A stretch of 64,000 nucleotides of DNA from Flavobacteriales bacterium (GTDB lineage: Bacteria > Bacteroidota > Bacteroidia > Flavobacteriales_D > Sanyastnellaceae). The notes under the pieces were generated by a model. It ran no database searches. It saw only the letters and a program-made list of their open reading frames with translations, and was not told the origin of the DNA. The stretch is from the NCBI GenBank assembly GCA_027491075.1, contig JAIXWX010000011.1, positions 1 through 64,000 on the forward strand, read 5' to 3'. This document shows positions 1 to 8,333 of the stretch, in pieces (within the stretch, counting starts at the first letter, position 1; each line of letters starts with the position of its first letter). The translations under genes were made by a program, and so were the position numbers.

Positions 1-1575
1 AATAACGCTTCCGATAACTACCCTGTGGGAACAACTACAGTGGAATACACAGTAACTGATATCCACGGTAATGTTTCTACTTGTACCTTCACGGTAACGG
101 TCATCGATGATGAAGCGCCTGCGTTCTCATGCAATGGTACTATCACCGCAAATAGCTCAGTTGGAGCCTGCGAAACATTTGTCGAAGTTCAAACACCCAA
201 TGCAACAGATAACTGTGGAATGCTGTCCATTACTAACTCATATACCAACAACGAAGACGCATCAGCCATTTACCCAGTAGGCATTACTGCCGTAACCTGG
301 ACATTCACCGACATACATGGCAATGTATCCAACTGCTCTCATGATGTTGTAGTGATTGACAACGAAACACCTCAAATCAATTGTCCCGCACCTATTACGG
401 TAATAAACGAGTCAGGCCTTTGTAACGCCAACGTCACAATTCCAGCACCTAGTGTAAGCGATAATTGTGGAATACTTTCAGTTCTCAACGATTACAATGG
501 CACCGCAGACGCAAGCGATACCTATCCAGTTGGAACAACTATAGTAGAATGGACAGTAACTGATCTAAGTGGAAATACAACCACTTGCACTGTTATAGTA
601 AACGTTCAAGATACAGAAGAACCTGTAGTTATTTGCAACGCCAACATTAACCAAGTCAACGACCAAGGTCAATGCAGTGCATTTGTAACTATTCTTCCAC
701 CATCCACCGCAGACAATTGCGGCGTATCAGAAATAGTTAATGACTTTAATGGTACATCCAACGCAAGTGACACTTATCCATTAGGTACAACGATTGTAAC
801 TTGGACAGTAACAGATTTAGCGGGAAATACGACCACTTGTTCCTTCGAGGTAACAATCGTTGACGAAGAATCCCCTCTGATGAACTGCGGAGTCACGCAA
901 ACATTTGCATCCGATCCTGGGCAATGCGGAGCTATTGTGAACTATACCATTCCAACGGCAGTCGATAATTGTGGCACAGCAAACGTATCACTCTTATCGG
1001 GTCCTGCTGTTGGTGGCTTCTTCCCTATAGGAAGCACCATAGTTACGTACAGTGCAGTTGATGAATTCGGAAACACCTCTAGCTGTTCATTTGAAGTTAT
1101 CGTTGAAGACTCTGAACTTCCAGTAATTACTTGTACTGAACCTATCACAATCAATGCTGATCCGGATCAGTGTGGAGCAATTGTCAACTATATAGAACCA
1201 AGCTACACCGACAATTGTACAACAGCAACACCCGTGCGGATTGAAGGTCCTGCACCTGGCTCTTTCTTCCCTGTTGGAATCACTCAAGTGAGTTACGAAA
1301 CAATTGATGAAAGCGGAAATGTTACTATATGTACATTCACAATAACCGTGTTAGACTCACAAGCTCCAATTAACTTGAATTGTCCAGAAGATATCAATCA
1401 AGAAGACGCAATAGCAAACTATGCTCTTCCAACCTTCTCCGACAATTGTTCCTATGAGCTAGTGTTGATAGCGGGTCCAGAGTCTGGAGAGGTATTCCCA
1501 CACGGAATTACAGAGGTAGTATATCAGGCAATAGATCCTTCTGGAAATATTGCAACCTGTAGTTTCTTCGTAACG
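1..1575 (+). repeat. Tandem HYR module repeats, ~252-base period
   Basis: The Asp-Asn-Cys motif codons recur at 208, 460, 712, 964, 1210 and 1441. The first three intervals are exactly 252 bases (84 codons), then 246 and 231. The units are diverged in DNA but regular in protein, as in tandemly duplicated HYR domains. Confidence 0.8.
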
Positions 1576-2145
1576 ATTAATACAGCACCTGTTGCAGAAG
1601 ACGATGTTGTCAATTACTTCGAGGAAGATGAATCTATAGACATTGACGTAATCGACAACGACTTTGACGCAGATGACGATGACCTCACTGTAACTTCCGT
1701 CACCTCCTCTAACGGCACAGCAGTGATTAATCCAGATGGTACCATCGGCTATTCTGTAGACCCATCAGTATTCTGCGGAGTGGACACACTAACTTATGTT
1801 GTGTGCGATCCATTTGGAGGCTGCGACTCTGCTCAAATATTCATCAATGTGGAGTGCTTCATTGGACTAATCATTCCACAAGGATTCTCTCCGAATGGAG
1901 ACCGAGTGAATGACTTCTTTGAAATAATCGGTATAGAAGACTTCCCAGATAATACCATTGCTATATTCAATAGAAATGGACATAAAGTATTTGAGGCAGA
2001 AGGCTATCAGAATGACTGGGATGGTACCTCTCAATCACCATTGACCATAGGTTCTGGCATACTACCAAAAGGAACGTACTTCTACGTGCTCGACTTGGGC
2101 AATGGCGAAAAACTACTTAAAGGATTCATTTACATAAATAGATAA
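1..2145 (+). CDS. HYR-repeat secreted protein with gliding-motility C-terminal domain (5' partial)
   Basis: The reading frame is open from the first base, so the true start lies upstream. The visible ~714 residues are a chain of about six HYR-type Ig-like modules, each with a Thr-Val-Thr-Asp strand, a Cys pair and an Asp-Asn-Cys-Gly motif. A Cadherin/VCBS-like module follows (about residues 525-620, with an acidic run of Asp). The last ~90 residues are a CHU_C / gliding-motility domain (IIPQGFSPNGDRVNDFF, later NDWDG and KGTYFYVLDL), the type B signal for export by T9SS. This implies a secreted or cell-surface protein, probably adhesive; ligand unknown. PorP/SprF follows five bases downstream, the usual partner of such type B cargo. 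HYR and CHU_C assignments are firm; adhesion is inferred. Confidence 0.88.
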   Translation, partial: NNASDNYPVGTTTVEYTVTDIHGNVSTCTFTVTVIDDEAPAFSCNGTITANSSVGACETFVEVQTPNATDNCGMLSITNSYTNNEDASAIYPVGITAVTWTFTDIHGNVSNCSHDVVVIDNETPQINCPAPITVINESGLCNANVTIPAPSVSDNCGILSVLNDYNGTADASDTYPVGTTIVEWTVTDLSGNTTTCTVIVNVQDTEEPVVICNANINQVNDQGQCSAFVTILPPSTADNCGVSEIVNDFNGTSNASDTYPLGTTIVTWTVTDLAGNTTTCSFEVTIVDEESPLMNCGVTQTFASDPGQCGAIVNYTIPTAVDNCGTANVSLLSGPAVGGFFPIGSTIVTYSAVDEFGNTSSCSFEVIVEDSELPVITCTEPITINADPDQCGAIVNYIEPSYTDNCTTATPVRIEGPAPGSFFPVGITQVSYETIDESGNVTICTFTITVLDSQAPINLNCPEDINQEDAIANYALPTFSDNCSYELVLIAGPESGEVFPHGITEVVYQAIDPSGNIATCSFFVTINTAPVAEDDVVNYFEEDESIDIDVIDNDFDADDDDLTVTSVTSSNGTAVINPDGTIGYSVDPSVFCGVDTLTYVVCDPFGGCDSAQIFINVECFIGLIIPQGFSPNGDRVNDFFEIIGIEDFPDNTIAIFNRNGHKVFEAEGYQNDWDGTSQSPLTIGSGILPKGTYFYVLDLGNGEKLLKGFIYINR

Positions 2146-2150
2146 GAAAA

Positions 2151-3101
2151 ATGAAAACAGTCATTCAACGTATAATACTTATCGCTATTTCAGTGCAGCT
2201 TGCGGTGTCAACTTTTGCGCAGCAAGAACCAATGAATGCGCAATATGTAATGAATAAACTCTTCATAAACCCAGCTTATGCTGGCTATAAAGAATCCACC
2301 AACTTCGTAGCAATGCACCGCAGTCAATGGATAGGATTCAAGGGTGCGCCGATGACCCAAGTGCTCACCTTTGACATGCCCCTGAAAAAGAACGAATTTG
2401 CCATGGGCGCTACGTTGTTGCATGACAGAATTGGTCCAAGCACAAGAATCGGATTGAGTTTAGACTTCGCCTACCGTGCACGACTTACCAATAAAGCTAC
2501 ACTAGCGTTTGGTTTAAAGGGAACCGTTGAAATGTACCAAGCCAATCTCACAGATCTGACGCTTGCAAGCGATTACTATGGTTTGAACGATGAAGCGTTT
2601 ATGACCAACACTGAAGGACTCGTAATTCCTAATGCTGGATTCGGTATCTACTATTATAAAAGAGATCATTTCTTTGGTTTATCCATTCCGCGGATGATAC
2701 GTCCTGAGCTTGAGAGAAGAGGCAGTGTGGCGTTTGATTTACTTGACGGCAGACATGAACCACAAATACACTTAATGGCAGGGAAGCTTTGGAAAATTAA
2801 TAGACAAGTAAAACTCCAGCCCAATATTATTATGCGTACTGTTGTAAATGCCCCAGTAAGTTTATCCATTTTCAGCAATGTTATTCTTATGGATCAGTTT
2901 ACAATAGGTCTATTCTACGGAATCAAGGAGAATTTAGGCGCATTGTTTCAATGGCAAGTTGACAAGTCACTTCGCTTTGGATATAGTGTAGATTTCCCTG
3001 CTAACAGGTTAATCAGGACCAATTTTGGTAGCCATGAAATAACTGTGGGATACGCCATCCCATCAAAGAGAAAGAGAATTGTTTATCCCCGATACTTCTA
3101 A
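2151..3101 (+). CDS. Type IX secretion system membrane protein, PorP/SprF family
   Basis: A 316-residue protein with a signal peptide (about residues 1-23, ending TFAQ) followed by the family hallmark PMNAQYVMNKLFINPAYAGY and alternating aromatic/glycine strands typical of an outer-membrane beta-barrel. PorP/SprF proteins help export and anchor T9SS cargo, especially type B CHU_C proteins. It lies five bases after just such a cargo gene and directly before an OmpA-family T9SS-type protein, so the three probably form one operon. In Flavobacterium, sprF follows the adhesin gene sprB in the same way; whether this protein serves only its neighbour is inferred. Confidence 0.92.
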   Translation: MKTVIQRIILIAISVQLAVSTFAQQEPMNAQYVMNKLFINPAYAGYKESTNFVAMHRSQWIGFKGAPMTQVLTFDMPLKKNEFAMGATLLHDRIGPSTRIGLSLDFAYRARLTNKATLAFGLKGTVEMYQANLTDLTLASDYYGLNDEAFMTNTEGLVIPNAGFGIYYYKRDHFFGLSIPRMIRPELERRGSVAFDLLDGRHEPQIHLMAGKLWKINRQVKLQPNIIMRTVVNAPVSLSIFSNVILMDQFTIGLFYGIKENLGALFQWQVDKSLRFGYSVDFPANRLIRTNFGSHEITVGYAIPSKRKRIVYPRYF

Positions 3102-3105
3102 TTTT

Positions 3106-5388
3106 ATGAAGAAAGAATTCTATTTAAAAAACATCATGGTCTTCATTATCCTTTGGATGATACATAGCCATGAATGCTCTGCTCAAAGTGGATTAGAAAT
3201 TGACAAAGGTGATAAGGCCTTTGATGAAATGCTCTACGATGAAGCGCTCTATAACTACGAACAGGCTTTCGATCAAAGTCCAAATGAACCGAGCATATCC
3301 AGACGAATTGCTAAAGTATATCGCAGAATAGGCTTACCGAATCTTTCTGCTGAATGGTTTAAGAAAACGATTGATCTTGGTAGCAATGATGCAATGGATC
3401 TACTTTATTACGCAGAAGCTCTTAAGGCACTTGGGCAATATGATGAAGCGGTAAATTGGTATAAGAAATTTGCTGAAAAAACCCCCGCAGATAAAAGAGC
3501 TCAAAGTCATGTTAGGGATGAATTGTACTTTAAAGATCTTTATGCGGATACCGCAAAATATGAATCACGAAAGTTAAAAATCAATAATCCGGAGCCCGTT
3601 ATTGGTGTAACTCCTTTCGAAAAAGGCAAACTACTCATTTCAGCAGTGAATCTCGAACAGAAGATGATCGATTCTACAAAGCTCGAAATGACGAATTACT
3701 TGGATATCTACCAAATAACTCAGCTCACTGATTTCGAATTGACAAAGCCAGTAAAGCTTGGCGCAAATGTGAACACCAAGTATCACGACGGTCCTGCTTC
3801 ATATTGTTCATGGGACAACTCTTTATTCATCACAAGAAATAACGTGAAAAAAAATAAAGGCGTGATTGACAAAACAGGAAGTGTGAATACTAAAATATAT
3901 CAAAGCAAGCTAAATAACGGAAGCTGGGCACCTGCCATTGAACTACCATTCAATGGAGATGATTACTCCAATGCACATCCATCCGTATCTAGTGACGGTC
4001 AGTATTTGTACTTTATGTCAAACAGACCTGGAGGCTTTGGAGGAACGGATATCTACGTTTGTCAACGCTCTGGGCATTCTTGGGGTGCTCCAAAAAATCT
4101 CGGACCTTCCATCAATACAGAGGGAAATGAGATGTTTCCCTACATCTCCAATATTGGAACACTTTACTTCGCCAGCGATGGACATGCTGGCCTCGGTGGA
4201 CTGGATATTTTCTTCTCAGAAGAAAACAAAGGAAATTGGCTACCACCTCTAAATATGGGCGCACCGATCAATGGCACCTCTGACGATTTTTCGCTTTACT
4301 ATGATGATACGGCGGATAGAGGATACTTCTGTTCAAATAGAGCGGGTAGAGGAAATGACGATATCTACTTCTTCCAGTTCAAAACATTGAAGGAAATGAT
4401 TCTCGCAGGCAACATTAAACTCAACGATCCAGACATCTCTCTAGAAGGCGAAAATGTGAGAATAGAATCTGTAAACAGAGGAGATATATCCGAAAGAAGA
4501 CTAGACGAAAAAGGATCTTTTCAATATGTAGCGCAACCTGGAGATAAAGTGGAAGTAAGACTCACAGATACTAAGTACATTTTGGACGATGGCCCAATTT
4601 TCACCTATCAAGTGCCAGAGATCATCACAGATCCATATTTAAATATTGGAAAGAAAGAGGTAAACTTAAAATACCCTCTTAACTATAAAGGTAAACTCTC
4701 AGACTTCAAGAATCCCGAACTAAAAACTGGAAGCACTACCCTTGAATCAAAGAGCATTTCAAAAGAAACTTTGAATTCCAAAAATGAAACTGCCGTACAA
4801 AAGCAAAAGGAAAACTCTGAGAAGTTTGATAACTTAATTAAAGAAGGAGATGAACTTGCTTCACAGGAGAAGCACGAAGAGGCCATCACCAAATACAAAG
4901 ACGCTCTTCTCATTTATCCTACAAAAGAATTCGTGAAGAAAAAAGTGAAAGATCAAGAAAGGTTGTTTGAACAGAAAAACGGAAAAAAACCGAGAACTGA
5001 ATATGAAAAAGCCACCTCTCTTATTGATCTAGAAACGCTTAATATCGACAACATTCTATTCGATTATAACAAGGCGTTCATCAGAGATACCGACAAAGTC
5101 AATTTGGATAAAATTGCCGACATCATGAAAAATGATCCGGATCTTAAAGTGCTGATAAAAGCCTTTTGTGACTCAAGAGGTTCCATTACTTATAACCAAC
5201 AACTATCGATGAATCGTGCTATGGCTGTTCAAGGCTACCTCATGAGAAAAGGAATTTCTAGAGATCGAATACAAACTGAATGGTTTGGAGAAAGCATGCC
5301 TCTCAATACGTGCGGAGACGGTGTTCCGTGCAGTGAACAAGAATATGAAGTAAACAGAAGAGCAGAATTCAAACTGGTTCGGAAATAA
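3106..5388 (+). CDS. PorE-like protein: TPR, PD40 propeller, CRD and OmpA C-terminal domain
   Basis: About 760 residues from ATG 3106. An upstream in-frame ATG at 3079 would overlap porP by 23 bases and put nine residues before the signal peptide (MKKEFYLKNIMVF...ECSAQ), so 3106 is preferred. Order seen: TPR-like helices (about 30-140); PD40/WD40-type blades (about 200-440) with repeated SNRPGG..DIY and SNRAGRGNDDIY motifs; a small carboxypeptidase-regulatory-like beta domain (about 445-530); a second TPR (about 600-630); and an OmpA peptidoglycan-binding domain (about 650-760). This matches PorE, which tethers the T9SS to peptidoglycan in the periplasm, and similar OmpA proteins encoded after PorP/SprF paralogues. 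Which of the two it is cannot be settled here. Confidence 0.85.
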   Translation: MKKEFYLKNIMVFIILWMIHSHECSAQSGLEIDKGDKAFDEMLYDEALYNYEQAFDQSPNEPSISRRIAKVYRRIGLPNLSAEWFKKTIDLGSNDAMDLLYYAEALKALGQYDEAVNWYKKFAEKTPADKRAQSHVRDELYFKDLYADTAKYESRKLKINNPEPVIGVTPFEKGKLLISAVNLEQKMIDSTKLEMTNYLDIYQITQLTDFELTKPVKLGANVNTKYHDGPASYCSWDNSLFITRNNVKKNKGVIDKTGSVNTKIYQSKLNNGSWAPAIELPFNGDDYSNAHPSVSSDGQYLYFMSNRPGGFGGTDIYVCQRSGHSWGAPKNLGPSINTEGNEMFPYISNIGTLYFASDGHAGLGGLDIFFSEENKGNWLPPLNMGAPINGTSDDFSLYYDDTADRGYFCSNRAGRGNDDIYFFQFKTLKEMILAGNIKLNDPDISLEGENVRIESVNRGDISERRLDEKGSFQYVAQPGDKVEVRLTDTKYILDDGPIFTYQVPEIITDPYLNIGKKEVNLKYPLNYKGKLSDFKNPELKTGSTTLESKSISKETLNSKNETAVQKQKENSEKFDNLIKEGDELASQEKHEEAITKYKDALLIYPTKEFVKKKVKDQERLFEQKNGKKPRTEYEKATSLIDLETLNIDNILFDYNKAFIRDTDKVNLDKIADIMKNDPDLKVLIKAFCDSRGSITYNQQLSMNRAMAVQGYLMRKGISRDRIQTEWFGESMPLNTCGDGVPCSEQEYEVNRRAEFKLVRK

Positions 5389-5391
5389 AAA

Positions 5392-5422
5392 AAATTGAGC
5401 AAGGTTAAACCTTGCTCAATTT
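5392..5422 (-). terminator. 13-bp hairpin terminator at the 3' end of pyk
   Basis: Perfect inverted repeat: AAATTGAGCAAGG (5392-5404), loop TTAAA, CCTTGCTCAATTT (5410-5422). On the minus strand it is followed by a T run (complement of the A run at 5386-5394), the form of an intrinsic terminator for pyk. It also lies just after the PorE-like stop and may act on both strands. The last pyk codons and its stop lie within the hairpin. Confidence 0.8.
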
Positions 5423-6847
5423 AATCATATTGGTCATGCCTTTTTCGAAAATAGGCATAGATGCAATGTTTATTATGAACTCCCCTTCCCGTATGTACTC
5501 ATGCTTTCTTAAAAAATAACGAATGTCAGCTATGGTTTGATCGGTTGAAACCATTTTATCATAATAAAACGCTTTCACACCCCAAACCAAGTTCAGTTGT
5601 GTTAGAATTTTCTTATTCCCTGTGAAAACAAATATGTTCGACTTTGGTCTCCAACTCGCAATTTTATAGCCTGTATAACCGCTGAAGCTATTGGTAACGA
5701 TGGCTGCCGCGTGTACTCTCTTTGCTAATCTACATGCGCTGAAGCAAACACTGTCCGTCACGAAACGGCTTTCGTCTGCAGCCAACGGAGCTTCTTCTTT
5801 ATAATACAAACCCTCATACATCTCTGCCTGACCGATAATGCTGTTCATCATGCGGATTGCTTCAACGGGATACTTGCCTACCGAAGTTTCTCCACTCAAC
5901 ATGACGGCGTCTGCTCCATCCAAAACGGCATTGGCCACATCGGTTACTTCAGCGCGCGTTGGAGTCATATTGATAACCATACTTTCCATCATCTGAGTGG
6001 CCACAATAACAGGACGACCGTGTTCCACGCATTTGTTTACAATCATCTTTTGTACAAGAGGAACATTTTGCAAAGGAATTTCCACTCCCAAATCACCTCT
6101 TGCCACCATCACCGCATCCGTAGATGCAATGATTCCATCTATCTCTTCTACCGCTTCAGGTTTTTCAATTTTTGCTACAATCTTCGCATGCTTTTCTGTG
6201 GAATCGATGATTTCTCTCAATTCACTCACATCTTTCGCTGTTCGAACAAAAGAAAGACCAATCCAATCCACATTCTCGCCCAAGGCAAAATGCAAATCAC
6301 TCAAATCTTTCTCCGAAAGCGAGGGCAAGGAAACTTTGGTATTTGGCAAGTTCAAACCTTTCTTTGAAGACAAAGGACCGCCTTGAATAATTACACACTC
6401 TACATTATCCTTTCCATTGGTAGAGAGAATCTCCATTACAATTTTACCATCGTCTAAAAGTACCCTTTCCCCTGCTTTCACGTCTTGTGCAAACTCTTTA
6501 TAATTGGTATAAAGCACAGAAGATGTGCCGATCTGCTTGACGGTAGAAATCTGAATCTTCTGCCCAACTATAAGCTCCACACTGCCGTTCTCCATCTCAC
6601 CAACTCTCAACTTTGGTCCTTGAAGATCCGCAAGTAAACTCGTATTGGTTCCTAGTTCCGCATCTATTTCCCTCACAAAATCAATCACTTTCTTATGATC
6701 TTCATGTGCACCATGAGAGAAATTGAGCCTTACTACATCCAGCCCTTCTATAATCATCGAACGAAGTACTTCCTTGGAAGACGATGCAGGACCGATGGTG
6801 GCCACAATTTTCGTCTTCTTCATCTCACTCAAAATTTTCTTATGCAT
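5405..6847 (-). CDS. pyk: Pyruvate kinase
   Basis: A 480-residue cytoplasmic enzyme that converts phosphoenolpyruvate and ADP to pyruvate and ATP, the last step of glycolysis. Seen: N-terminal KIVATIGPASSS, the LNFSHG motif, catalytic-site KIEKPEAVEEID, GDLGVEIP, and the MLSGETSVGKYPVEA segment, then the C-terminal alpha/beta domain. Length fits the ~475-residue family. The start at 6847 sits three bases after the IPExxxVDY stop; a second ATG at 6823 (MKKTKIV...) also fits the family and may be the true start. The upstream IPExxxVDY gene is its usual Bacteroidota partner. Transcription probably ends at the hairpin 5392-5422. Confidence 0.97.
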   Translation of the reverse strand: MHKKILSEMKKTKIVATIGPASSSKEVLRSMIIEGLDVVRLNFSHGAHEDHKKVIDFVREIDAELGTNTSLLADLQGPKLRVGEMENGSVELIVGQKIQISTVKQIGTSSVLYTNYKEFAQDVKAGERVLLDDGKIVMEILSTNGKDNVECVIIQGGPLSSKKGLNLPNTKVSLPSLSEKDLSDLHFALGENVDWIGLSFVRTAKDVSELREIIDSTEKHAKIVAKIEKPEAVEEIDGIIASTDAVMVARGDLGVEIPLQNVPLVQKMIVNKCVEHGRPVIVATQMMESMVINMTPTRAEVTDVANAVLDGADAVMLSGETSVGKYPVEAIRMMNSIIGQAEMYEGLYYKEEAPLAADESRFVTDSVCFSACRLAKRVHAAAIVTNSFSGYTGYKIASWRPKSNIFVFTGNKKILTQLNLVWGVKAFYYDKMVSTDQTIADIRYFLRKHEYIREGEFIINIASMPIFEKGMTNMIKLSKV

Positions 6848-6850
6848 AAC

Positions 6851-7264
6851 TTATTCTATAAGCAAATTGTATTTCGACTTTACACTCATTACTGAAAGCT
6901 CCATTAAGGTAATGATAAATGGGATTTTCCTTAGTGTTTGCTTCAGCTCCTTTACCTCCAAAAACTCCCTGCCACTTACCAGCAAGAAAAAATCAAATCC
7001 TCCATATTCCGGAAGCAATTTTCCCCCATTCCCATTATTAGAAAGCAAAGTGTATGTCAAGCATTCGTTTTCATCAACATAGGTATACCGCTCAAAAACC
7101 TGCCTTCTACCCTTTTCTAACACCACGTGATCTCGGTCATATAAAAGATTCCATCCAAAATGCACATTTAATGACCATACCAGGCGATAATCCTTCTCAT
7201 GACAGGAAATAGCTATCACTTCAAAATCAAAGTCGGGTTCTATGTCTATGATTTGCGTGCCCAA
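6851..7264 (-). CDS. IPExxxVDY family protein
   Basis: About 137 residues. The family-naming motif appears as LPEYGGFDFFL (a conservative variant of I-P-E-x3-V-D-Y), after an N-terminal EVIAISCHEKDYRLVWSLN region typical of the family. Function is unknown; members sit immediately upstream of pyk in many Flavobacteriales, as here (three-base gap), which hints at a link to pyruvate kinase, though this is inference. No ATG precedes the conserved region: the frame is closed by a stop near 7297, and the best start is TTG at 7264. No signal peptide or membrane segment is seen. Confidence 0.82.
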   Translation of the reverse strand: MGTQIIDIEPDFDFEVIAISCHEKDYRLVWSLNVHFGWNLLYDRDHVVLEKGRRQVFERYTYVDENECLTYTLLSNNGNGGKLLPEYGGFDFFLLVSGREFLEVKELKQTLRKIPFIITLMELSVMSVKSKYNLLIE

Positions 7265-7369
7265 TGTACGATGCTTAGTGTATAAAATACACTTTTATTC
7301 CTTAAAAAGTGTTTGCGCAGTAAAAATCATTCTTTATCAGTTCATTTCTCTAAGAAAAAAAGGAACTTC

Positions 7370-8293
7370 TCAAACTCCCCATGTCAATTGTGCCCGCCCT
7401 TTTTCTACCTCTAAGCGGACCATTTGGCCATGATAAAATGCTCTATTATCGCTCAAATGCCCGGCGGGTAAACCATCGATCACGGGAATATTTAGTCGTC
7501 TTGTTATATCCACAATGGCCTCTAACGATGTCTGACCCCATGGATTATCACTTGGAAAACCGCAAGCGATCGTATTGTCTCTCATTTTTGAAAATCCACC
7601 CAGAACTATCGCTTTTATATGTTCTAAGGCTCCTGCCCTCAGCAGTCCCGTCGTCATTCGGTGGATGTGATAGACCATTTCATCCACATCTTCTAAAAAA
7701 AGAATAGCAGGACCCTTAGGGTAGCTCGAAGAACCCAACAAGCTGTATAAAACTGATAGATTTCCACCCACCAAAGGAGCAACGATGTTTGCGCTTCCAT
7801 GCATGGATGTCTTCCATTCAACATGATCAAGACTTCCACTCAAAGCCTGACAAAGCTGTTCTAAAGCAATTTCTGTGGCGTCGTGAAAACTGACTGGCAT
7901 GGTGCTATGAATAGAACTTACCCCATGGCTATAGCACTCACAAAGCAAAGCCGTGACATCACTATAACCACAAATCCAACTTGGCTTATTCAGCCAGTTT
8001 CCCCAATCAAGGCTGTCCAAAATCTCCACAGTACCATAGCCTCCACGTCCAACTATTATTGCGGAAAGCTCCGAATCATCCAGCATTTTTTGAAAACAAG
8101 ATCGACGTCTTTCGGCATTACCCGCCAATTGAAAATGATGCTCAAAGACGTTATCCGCCAACTTAACGTTCCAACCGTAACGATGAAACAACTCTATTGC
8201 TCTATCCACATGGGCTTGTTCTATCCACCGCGCTGTAGCCGCAATACCAATCGTATCGCCAGGCTTCAAAAAATCAGGTCTTTTAATTAACAT
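7370..8293 (-). CDS. S66 family LD-carboxypeptidase (LdcA/MccF-like)
   Basis: 307 residues. The S66 catalytic triad can be placed: Ser111 in the nucleophile elbow GYSDVTALL, Glu201 in LFLEDVDE and His279 in GLPAGHL. The opening LKPGDTIGIAATA is also typical. LdcA enzymes remove the terminal D-Ala from muramoyl-tetrapeptides during cytoplasmic cell-wall recycling, and MccF relatives inactivate microcin C. With no signal peptide, the recycling role is favoured. Divergent from metG across 40 bases; separated from the IPExxxVDY gene by about 105 bases with no clear element. Confidence 0.92.
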   Translation of the reverse strand: MLIKRPDFLKPGDTIGIAATARWIEQAHVDRAIELFHRYGWNVKLADNVFEHHFQLAGNAERRRSCFQKMLDDSELSAIIVGRGGYGTVEILDSLDWGNWLNKPSWICGYSDVTALLCECYSHGVSSIHSTMPVSFHDATEIALEQLCQALSGSLDHVEWKTSMHGSANIVAPLVGGNLSVLYSLLGSSSYPKGPAILFLEDVDEMVYHIHRMTTGLLRAGALEHIKAIVLGGFSKMRDNTIACGFPSDNPWGQTSLEAIVDITRRLNIPVIDGLPAGHLSDNRAFYHGQMVRLEVEKGRAQLTWGV

Positions 8294-8302
8294 ACTTGGG
8301 TC

Positions 8303-8310
8303 TATCTTTG
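8303..8310 (+). promoter_or_regulatory. Promoter -7 element for metG (TATCTTTG)
   Basis: Perfect match to the Bacteroidota -7 consensus TAnnTTTG, ending 23 nt before the metG ATG. No convincing TTG -33 element lies 19-21 bases upstream. Confidence 0.55.
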
Positions 8311-8333
8311 TCCGCAGTAAGCGTTTTGATTTT

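Noticed and set aside
1-1575. Regular repeats that could suggest a CRISPR array
   Set aside because: The repeats are 252 bases long, diverged and in frame within one coding region, so they are protein modules.
5997-6386. Overlapping open frames on the plus strand inside pyk
   Set aside because: They are antisense shadows of conserved pyruvate kinase segments and show no family resemblance.
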